21,332 bases of DNA, from positions 1 to 21,332 of the forward strand of contig JBLYYQ010000132.1 of assembly GCA_048550035.1 (NCBI GenBank). Reading direction: 5' to 3'. This DNA is from JBLYYQ01 sp048550035. Lineage in GTDB: Bacteria > Nitrospinota_A > UBA7883 > JBLYYQ01. Of this stretch, positions 8,301-13,743 are shown one piece after another (the stretch's first letter is position 1; each line of letters opens with the position of its first letter). A program made the position numbers and the translations under genes. The notes under the pieces are model-generated. The model was not told the origin of the DNA and ran no database searches. It saw nothing but the letters and a program-made list of their open reading frames with translations.

Positions 8301-9222
8301 GTTAGCGAATTCAACTTTGGATAGACTACTTACGAGAGTAGATAAGGAAGCAAGCGAATACCAACTTCAACTCAAAGATATGTTAGCAAAAGAAGTTCAA
8401 ATGAAAAAAGCGAGCAAGCTTGAAATTTTAAATGAAGAATTGAGGAAAGAGGAGGAGAAAAGGGTCTCTGAATTTATGGCTGAATTGGAGCAGTATAAAT
8501 CTGCGGAATTAGAAAAGTTAGAACGCCATATTGCAAATGAAAAGAATGAACATCTAGAACATCTAGAACATCAGGCAGCCCTCAATGAAAAGGTGATGTT
8601 AATCCGGCTCAACAAACGAAAAGAGGATCTACTAGCAAAGCATCTGGGATGGGTTGAGTTTGAGGTCGAAAATCATAAAGTCAAATTGCAAGCCAAAATG
8701 AACAATAAGCTTGCCGATGATTACAGTATGAAACTAAATAAGATTGAAATTCAGCTACAATCAGAAAAAGAGCGTCTTCTATCTAGAGTCCAAGCAGAGG
8801 TTCAGCTAGACAAAAGACTATTAACACGCAAGCTTGAATCAGAAAATCGGCTTGATCTGATGCAAAAGAATGCCGATCGTAGTTTAGAGGATATGAAGCT
8901 AGTGAAAGGTCAAAAGATTCAAGACGAGTTAGCGCAAGAGAAGCGTACCCGCCTTAAGATTATCGAGAACGAACTTTCATTAGAAAGAGCTAAGCGTCTA
9001 GAAATAATTGAGATCGACCTCAAGACTGAAGAGTATAAACGACGCCAAGAGATGATTATTGATATAATGAACAAGAAAAATTCTCTCGAAAGAGCACTTG
9101 CCCAAGAGAAGAGTAAATTTTACGACCAGATGCGAGATGAGATATTAAAGAATGCACACCTGAGTAAAGAACGATTTGAAGAAGAGATTCGTCGTTTAGC
9201 AAGGAATGTCAAACTAAACTAG
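5395..9222 (+). CDS. Degenerate ParA/MinD-like head fused to a giant coiled-coil rod
   Basis: 1275 residues. Residues 1-312 have the fold signature of the MinD/FlhG/ParA family: VIALSSSSGGVGNSTIALN in the P-loop place, LLVDFSF (Asp50), and YIVLDLG (Asp132) as Walker B, followed by FlhG-like segments (LDYFLDSKIRLLLTSP and GVVFFDKDL). The P-loop lacks both lysines: Ser23 replaces the signature Lys and Asn28 the Walker A Lys, so ATP hydrolysis is doubtful. Residues 330-1275 form a very charged, uninterrupted helical rod with no membrane segment, largely in 15-residue units such as NELSLERAKRLEIIE. No strong SD precedes ATG; an in-frame TAG at 5374 rules out a longer frame. Neighbours are a cNMP sensor, HU and another long coiled-coil protein. 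A structural or positioning scaffold is my inference; I do not recognise a named family. Confidence 0.85.
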   Translation: MSPNKKKSGSKLPTTVIALSSSSGGVGNSTIALNMATLLASLGKKTLLVDFSFNGSSRIDLIKQDEVANSLKDLFSKSFLPIKKIIGKSNIPNLSYLNNGFDYLDFSDKKYKLRRNLIKQLATTGNRYIVLDLGTISDKTRLDYFLDSKIRLLLTSPTLLPNSILSFTENLFIRKLTNSRKAMSKDLKRIAKNFSTRDYDKDPDSLFNAIAKGTKSKVESINKLEAIASNQPLYHLLINKQLSKDEDTLYEKLILQIEERSDLKIANAGVVFFDKDLSNQSELLQLPIADHGRSLFQESLKKVVADLTNESLDIDEKLLAEIRLTLSKNLLSTMGKRQLEVEQYYQESKKEIKNQLDEFKREKLEEVEKSISTRRAILLEQLATDATLEQEKQRSIKTVKMLEELEKVRSTTIEKVKESIKEEELTFRKELLERIQNEQKLNSAALKDQLDNELREKQSEMNKRLQLLEEEKRSKLDIKIKSLEAAKLRETEAKHVTEAKKIHDLIWSELEADRENRINLINDELDRMRVREMDILSAEVERRRVYLIRRAENLARKRQESLLASSYEDIMTASAHYDTESYRKRQEFDQKLQDIYRREFEKQQERVNQAIKQYKNSLMTTIENELQIAKKARIRIIEKEIVDWRITKNEEVKNRLLFETRKKRDDINRTLSKKAKEAWANILLERKKSFADLEEEISVERDKRLDIIQNNLNQYETDQRRKIASKLQLEKKRTIRIIESDLVKIKNNKILLLTDELEKIRETKLEKMEQSVAKDIELDRKRKLVEVENELQRKRATLFLRLNDEIQEQRRLMLKDVEASLVQEQRRMRSELSHRMFQEENRLKEELTEKMEQQHQESVKVLNGELEPLRLLLEADMRKDIGLKRQTFYRNLQIELNEVRSKEAKKVHALLQERVDNYFEAAKNRIDIEKDRRIALLESHLKRMKEDSIIDITIDNEFQRHTLDKKNRELANSTLDRLLTRVDKEASEYQLQLKDMLAKEVQMKKASKLEILNEELRKEEEKRVSEFMAELEQYKSAELEKLERHIANEKNEHLEHLEHQAALNEKVMLIRLNKRKEDLLAKHLGWVEFEVENHKVKLQAKMNNKLADDYSMKLNKIEIQLQSEKERLLSRVQAEVQLDKRLLTRKLESENRLDLMQKNADRSLEDMKLVKGQKIQDELAQEKRTRLKIIENELSLERAKRLEIIEIDLKTEEYKRRQEMIIDIMNKKNSLERALAQEKSKFYDQMRDEILKNAHLSKERFEEEIRRLARNVKLN

Positions 9223-9298
9223 TAGATAGAATCTAAGAGTCAATGTTAACCTTCCGAATAGCGGTATTAAGAGACACTACTGTTAGGGGAATCAGGAT

Positions 9299-9351
9299 CA
9301 CTTGAGTCGCAAGTGAAGTTGTCTAAATACGACTCAAGTAAGAGCTTGAGT
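9299..9351. repeat. Cluster of alternative stem-loops between convergent genes
   Basis: The 130-nt gap between the ParA-rod gene and the convergent HU gene holds three related arms: ACTTGAGTCG (9300-9309), its exact reverse complement CGACTCAAGT (9330-9339), and CTTGAGT (9345-9351). They allow a 10-bp stem (first with second arm), a 7-bp stem (second with third, 6-nt loop) and a small 6-bp hairpin CACTTG/CAAGTG (9299-9315). These are mutually exclusive. No U-run follows on either strand, so this is not a standard intrinsic terminator, although a shared transcript-end structure is the simplest role. Confidence 0.5.
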
Positions 9352-9352
9352 A

Positions 9353-9640
9353 CTAAGTGAGGACAGAATCTTTAGCAGCTTTAGCCATTCTAAACTTCAA
9401 AGCTTTACGAGCTGGTATTTTGATAGCTTCTCCCGTTTGCGGGTTACGTCCCATTCTAGCTTTACGTTTAACAACAATAAGTTTACCAATCCCAGGTACG
9501 GTAAAACCTACTTTAGCCTCTTTATAAGATAATGCTGCTAGCTCATCTAATATGGTAACAATCATTTTTTTAGTAGTTCCTGCTTCTGCTGCAAGATGCT
9601 CTGCAATTTTATTTTTAGTCATTGGCTTTTTTGCTACCAT
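9353..9640 (-). CDS. HU-family nucleoid DNA-binding protein
   Basis: 95 residues, standard for HU/IHF. The N-terminal helical part (MTKNKIAEHLAAEAGTTKK, then a second helix to about residue 40) gives the dimer core. The DNA-binding arm is clear at RKARMGRNPQTGEAIKIPA with its tip proline, followed by KALKFRMAKAAKDSVL. The saddle segment reads GFTVPGIGKLIVV rather than the GFGTF of E. coli HU, a variant seen in other HU subfamilies. A good SD (AAGGAGA, 9653-9647) sits 6 nt before ATG. HU bends and compacts DNA as a dimer and would act on the nucleoid. The gene points away from the second coiled-coil gene and into the end of the ParA-rod gene, so it is a separate transcription unit lying between them. 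Confidence 0.95.
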   Translation of the reverse strand: MVAKKPMTKNKIAEHLAAEAGTTKKMIVTILDELAALSYKEAKVGFTVPGIGKLIVVKRKARMGRNPQTGEAIKIPARKALKFRMAKAAKDSVLT

Positions 9641-9721
9641 AAAAAATCTCCTTATTGAAAAATTTACCTTAACATATAATTACAAAAATAGAACGATACC
9701 TATTTTAACTACATGATAGTT

Positions 9722-9749
9722 ATTATATAAGAAATTATAATAATCACAA
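9722..9749 (-). promoter_or_regulatory. Candidate promoter of the HU gene
   Basis: On the minus strand TTGTGA (9749-9744) and a consensus TATAAT (9727-9722) are 16 nt apart, giving a leader of about 75 nt. The 243-nt divergent gap (9641-9883) is very AT-rich and carries CTATTTAT three times (9750, 9771 and 9840 regions); I see no gene in it. Confidence 0.4.
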
Positions 9750-9814
9750 CTATTTATTTCAAAAATTCAGCTATTTATTACTTGAGATCTATTATATGCC
9801 GAATGAGAGAAAAG

Positions 9815-9843
9815 TTTACAACCATATAAAAATGTATTACTAT
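9815..9843 (+). promoter_or_regulatory. Candidate promoter of the 754-residue coiled-coil gene
   Basis: TTTACA (9815-9820) and TACTAT (9838-9843) with a 17-nt spacer, 40 nt before ATG. The -10 region continues TACTATTTATATA, identical over 13 nt to that before the ParA-rod gene. Confidence 0.5.
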
Positions 9844-9883
9844 TTATATAGATAAATCCACTTGATTAGAGCTAGGAGACAAG

Positions 9884-12148
9884 ATGTCGGAATCTCAGGC
9901 AGAAGGCAAAGAAATAGAAGTAAATACTCAACGCGCCGATATAGAAATTTTATTAAAAGAGGCTCAAAAAGAGCGCAAAAGTCTATCGTTATTAGTTGAG
10001 TATCTGACCAAGAACGAGGAGAAAATCTCAACAGACCTAAAGCTGTTAGAGGGGGCAGGTCCAAAGATAATAGAGATAAATGAGCAGATTACCAATCTCA
10101 AGGATGAGTTAAGGAAGTCTACACTGCTTAAGGAAGAGATTCTCAAGATTGCATCAACGACAAAAGAGATCCAGGTCGAGTTAGAGCAACGGAAAAGCGA
10201 TTTAGATAGTGTCAACAGATTAGTTGAGCATGTCAATACTAAGATCAAAGGTCTTGCGCTACAGCGAGTAATAGTTGAGCGTGCAAATGACGAGGCAGGG
10301 AAATTGAATGTTCTCTTTTGGGATATGGAGTCTCGAGTCAAGCGTCTTTCAGAAGAGAACAAGGTATTTCGCAAAGCAGATAAGAATATTGTCCGGCTAG
10401 AAAATATGTTGGATCGAATAGCAAACCGGATGAAGGTAATTGATGATTTCGATAATCTTGTAAAGCATGCCAATCTAGAGTCGACAAGATTGAAAGGCAG
10501 CATTCAAGATATGGGCTTAAAGATCGAATCAATTTCATCATTTAGAAACTCGGTCATAAGCATGGCCGAGGAGGCAAAGAAATCTAAGAACGCATTCAAT
10601 TCTATGCAAGCTGGGATTGAAGAGTTATTGCGCCAGAGGATAGTGGTTAAGAGTGTCCAAGAGGAGATTTCACATCTATTAGAAGGGACAAATTCTCTTA
10701 GAGTTGAGATGAAAGATATCAATGCTCAAAGTGAGAACATAGCAAAAGTAACTCAAAAGCTATCCCAATTTGAAGAACAGTCCGCAGATGTTGAGAATCG
10801 ACTTTTTAAGATTATAGAATTACAAAAAAGTACATCTGAAGTCGAGAAGCGATTGAAGAATTTAAACTTACAGTCGTCAGAATCAATTGAGAAGGCAACT
10901 CTTGTGGAAGGTCATCTTTCTGATATTTTAAATCTCAAGTCAGAAGTTGAGCAATTTCTTAGTAGGAAAGATGAGATATCGCTTAAATTAACAGAGTTTA
11001 AAAAAGAGACTGCTATTGCAGATGAGGTTGAAAATAAGCTCCATACAATACGAGAACAGAGTCTGATCGCAAATCAAAAGATTGATGAGTTAGCAGGTCG
11101 CCAAGAGATCTTATCTCAAATCGAGCGTAAGATTTCAGATCTAAACTCAACAGTTTTAAATCTTGATATCAAGATGGAGAATCAATTAGAGCGTCGCGCA
11201 TTGGTTGAGAAGTTAGAAAAGAAGTTAGACAGTCTAGATTATGTACTTGAAGATTCCAATCTCAAGATCGAAAAAGTGAACAGATTTATTGAATTCACAG
11301 AGCAGGTAGATCTCAAAATTGAAGGATTTAAAGAGAGTGCAAAGAAGATTGAAGACCAGCTGTTAGACAGTGTCAAAACTAGAGATGAGATTAAGCAATC
11401 AGAAAAGAAATTTAAAGACATTTCAGCCAATATAGACAACTCCATCAGTAATGCTGATCTTAAATTAGATAAGTTAAATGCTGCGCAAGAGAAGCTCGCT
11501 ACGGTTAATGCACTAAACGATGAGCTTGAGCCTACGATAACAAAGCTTGAAGAGAAGATGGTTTTTGCTAAAGAGCTTTTACATAAAAATGAAAAGCTCG
11601 AATCAACCTTTGAAAGGATTGAAGTGCGGCTCTCAGATTTTCAAGAGCGACTTGATAATCTCAAAGCATACGATGAACGGTTAGTAGATGTTGAAAAGAA
11701 ATTAGCCTATCTAGACTCATTGGAAGCGAAGGTTGATCAAAAGACAGTAGAGTTAAAGAAACGTGAAGATGAAGTCAAGCTTGCAGGTAAAGAGATTGCA
11801 GGGCTAGAAGCACTGATGTATGAGATTTCTAAGGAACGAGCTACGATTGAAAAAGATAAAGAGATATTTTCTGACCTATCAGGTCAAATAGGGATCGCCA
11901 ATGAATCTGTAAAAGAGATTGATAAACAATTTGTCCGTATCAACAGCAAACTAGATAATGTCACAACTATTGAGCAGCGACTAAACGATCTTGAGATACT
12001 TTCTGGTGATGTCTCAGCTAAGATTTCATCATTAAAAGATGAAGAGAAGATCATCGAAAAGTCAGGTGGTCATATAGTAGAGTTAAAATTCTTATTAGCA
12101 GAAATTGAAAAAAAACTAGGTGACTATATAATTGCTAAAAAGGGATAG
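9884..12148 (+). CDS. Long coiled-coil protein, function unknown
   Basis: 754 residues, almost wholly predicted helix rich in Glu, Lys, Leu, Ile and Asn, with no signal peptide, membrane segment, Cys-rich or nucleotide-binding motif. Residues 382-543 contain repeats with a period of 31: they begin at about 382 (VENKLHTI), 413 (IERKISDL), 444 (LEKKLDSL), 475 (VDLKIEGF) and 506 (SEKKFKDI). Similar VExxL blocks recur less regularly on both sides. AGGAG at 9874-9878 is 5 nt before ATG. nnr follows after 49 nt on the same strand, without an evident terminator. The general look resembles long spirochaetal coiled-coil proteins, but composition alone can cause that. It may work with the ParA-rod protein, whose promoter it shares; this is inference from position. 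Confidence 0.8.
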   Translation: MSESQAEGKEIEVNTQRADIEILLKEAQKERKSLSLLVEYLTKNEEKISTDLKLLEGAGPKIIEINEQITNLKDELRKSTLLKEEILKIASTTKEIQVELEQRKSDLDSVNRLVEHVNTKIKGLALQRVIVERANDEAGKLNVLFWDMESRVKRLSEENKVFRKADKNIVRLENMLDRIANRMKVIDDFDNLVKHANLESTRLKGSIQDMGLKIESISSFRNSVISMAEEAKKSKNAFNSMQAGIEELLRQRIVVKSVQEEISHLLEGTNSLRVEMKDINAQSENIAKVTQKLSQFEEQSADVENRLFKIIELQKSTSEVEKRLKNLNLQSSESIEKATLVEGHLSDILNLKSEVEQFLSRKDEISLKLTEFKKETAIADEVENKLHTIREQSLIANQKIDELAGRQEILSQIERKISDLNSTVLNLDIKMENQLERRALVEKLEKKLDSLDYVLEDSNLKIEKVNRFIEFTEQVDLKIEGFKESAKKIEDQLLDSVKTRDEIKQSEKKFKDISANIDNSISNADLKLDKLNAAQEKLATVNALNDELEPTITKLEEKMVFAKELLHKNEKLESTFERIEVRLSDFQERLDNLKAYDERLVDVEKKLAYLDSLEAKVDQKTVELKKREDEVKLAGKEIAGLEALMYEISKERATIEKDKEIFSDLSGQIGIANESVKEIDKQFVRINSKLDNVTTIEQRLNDLEILSGDVSAKISSLKDEEKIIEKSGGHIVELKFLLAEIEKKLGDYIIAKKG

Positions 12149-12197
12149 TCTCAATCATATAGCAGCGATGAGATGTTACAGACAGATAGCTTAAAAG

Positions 12198-13742
12198 ATG
12201 AAAAAAATCTTTAATCGTGTAGAAGCACTTGAGCTAGATAGTCGCCTGACAGATCACTACCAACTTCCAAGCATACTCTTAATGGAAAATGCTGGATCAT
12301 TTACTGCCAAAGTTATTTTGGATGAAATCCAAGATGATCCTCATCCTAAAGTAAACATTTTTGTTGGGAAAGGTAATAATGGTGGAGATGCGTTAGTTGC
12401 TGCACGCTACCTTATGAATAGTAAGATTAATTGTTCCATTTTTCTTGTTGGGGCAAAAGAGTCATTACCTTCTCTATCTAGGTCACACTTAGAAACGTTA
12501 GAGAAATCAAATGGACATATCCGTATAGTCGATAGTGAGGAGTCGTTAGAGCTTTATAGGCGAGATCTCATCCACGCAACTGTTGTAGTTGACGGGCTAT
12601 TTGGTGTTGGATTGAACCGGGCAATTACCGGTTTTCATGGAGAAGTTATAGCGATCATGAACCGGTACGGCAAGCTAAAGGTTGCCCTAGATATTCCATC
12701 AGGACTAACAGCTAACAGTGGCGAAATTATAGGGACACATTTTAGAGCAGATTTAACTATCACTTTTGCAGGATACAAACTATGCTCATCACTATACCCT
12801 GCAGCTGCTTCATGTGGCAAAACCATCTTGACTGATATAGGAGCCCCAATAAAATCTATCAATGAAGCAAAGTGTCAAGGATATTTAATTGAAAGGAGCG
12901 ATGCCTCCTGTAGATTGCCAAAAAGGTTAGCTTATCACGATAAGTCACAATTCGGACACCCACTTTTAGTTGCAGGCTCAACCGGAATGGAAGGTGCTGC
13001 GATAATTGCATCATTAGCAGCACTGAGGTCAGGTTCAGGACGGGTGACAGTAGCAACTACAAAATCAGCTGCTACTCATATGAATTCGGCTCATCCTGAA
13101 CTGATGACATTAGCCCTGCCTGAGACTAAATTCAAACAGATTAGTTCAAAGGGAATCGAGCTATTACTAAGTAAGCTACATAAATATAATGTGGTTTTAA
13201 TTGGTCCTGGATTAGGAATTGCCCCCGATCTGTTGAAGTTAATCAAGGAGCTTCTTAAGGGAAGCACTATTCCTATAGTGATAGATGCCGATGGGCTAAA
13301 CAATATTAAGGATGATCTCAATATCTTAAGAGAAAGTAGTAGCCCGATCTTAATTACCCCACACAGTGCTGAGATGAGTCGATTAATAAATGTTGCAAGC
13401 AATAAGATAGAGGAAAATAAAATCAGCTATGCAGTTGAGTTTGCAAACAGCTATAATGTAGCTATAGCATTAAAAGGTGCTACAACTGTAATCGCTGCAC
13501 CGAACAATATAACTTGGGTTAATGTGCAGCCAACTGACTTACTTGCAACTGGAGGATCGGGTGATACTTTAGCTGGAATGGTCACATCATTTATAGGGCA
13601 AGGAAACTCAGTAGTTGATGCCGCAATAGCTGCAACATTCTATCATAGCCTTACTGCTAAAGTTTATGCTAAGAAAAATCTTGCTTCAAGAGGAATGATC
13701 GCAACTGACATAATTGAGCTACTACCTACGGTTCTAAAGTAA
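12198..13742 (+). CDS. nnr: Bifunctional NAD(P)H-hydrate repair enzyme Nnr
   Basis: 514 residues, the usual length of the two-domain enzyme. The N-terminal NnrE/YjeF_N domain (about 1-215) epimerises R- and S-NAD(P)HX; it shows PSILLMENAGS, VGKGNNGGDALVAARYL (Asp64), VVDGLFGVGLNR and ALDIPSGL. The C-terminal NnrD/ribokinase-like domain (about 235-510) dehydrates S-NAD(P)HX using ADP or ATP; it shows SGRVTVAT, LIGPGLGI, VIDADGLN, ITPHSAEMSRL, ALKGATTVIA and the catalytic-type ATGGSGDTLAGM (Asp456). Both halves look intact. No strong SD is visible, so translation may depend on the upstream coiled-coil gene 49 nt away. It converges on the histidine kinase gene with one base between the stop codons. 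The enzyme repairs damaged nicotinamide cofactors in the cytosol. Confidence 0.95.
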   Translation: MKKIFNRVEALELDSRLTDHYQLPSILLMENAGSFTAKVILDEIQDDPHPKVNIFVGKGNNGGDALVAARYLMNSKINCSIFLVGAKESLPSLSRSHLETLEKSNGHIRIVDSEESLELYRRDLIHATVVVDGLFGVGLNRAITGFHGEVIAIMNRYGKLKVALDIPSGLTANSGEIIGTHFRADLTITFAGYKLCSSLYPAAASCGKTILTDIGAPIKSINEAKCQGYLIERSDASCRLPKRLAYHDKSQFGHPLLVAGSTGMEGAAIIASLAALRSGSGRVTVATTKSAATHMNSAHPELMTLALPETKFKQISSKGIELLLSKLHKYNVVLIGPGLGIAPDLLKLIKELLKGSTIPIVIDADGLNNIKDDLNILRESSSPILITPHSAEMSRLINVASNKIEENKISYAVEFANSYNVAIALKGATTVIAAPNNITWVNVQPTDLLATGGSGDTLAGMVTSFIGQGNSVVDAAIAATFYHSLTAKVYAKKNLASRGMIATDIIELLPTVLK

Positions 13743-13743
13743 C

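Noticed and set aside
7000..9200. 45-bp periodicity in the rod gene as a DNA tandem repeat or minisatellite
   Set aside because: The units are conserved only as protein pattern; nucleotide identity between units is low, so this is not a recent DNA repeat.
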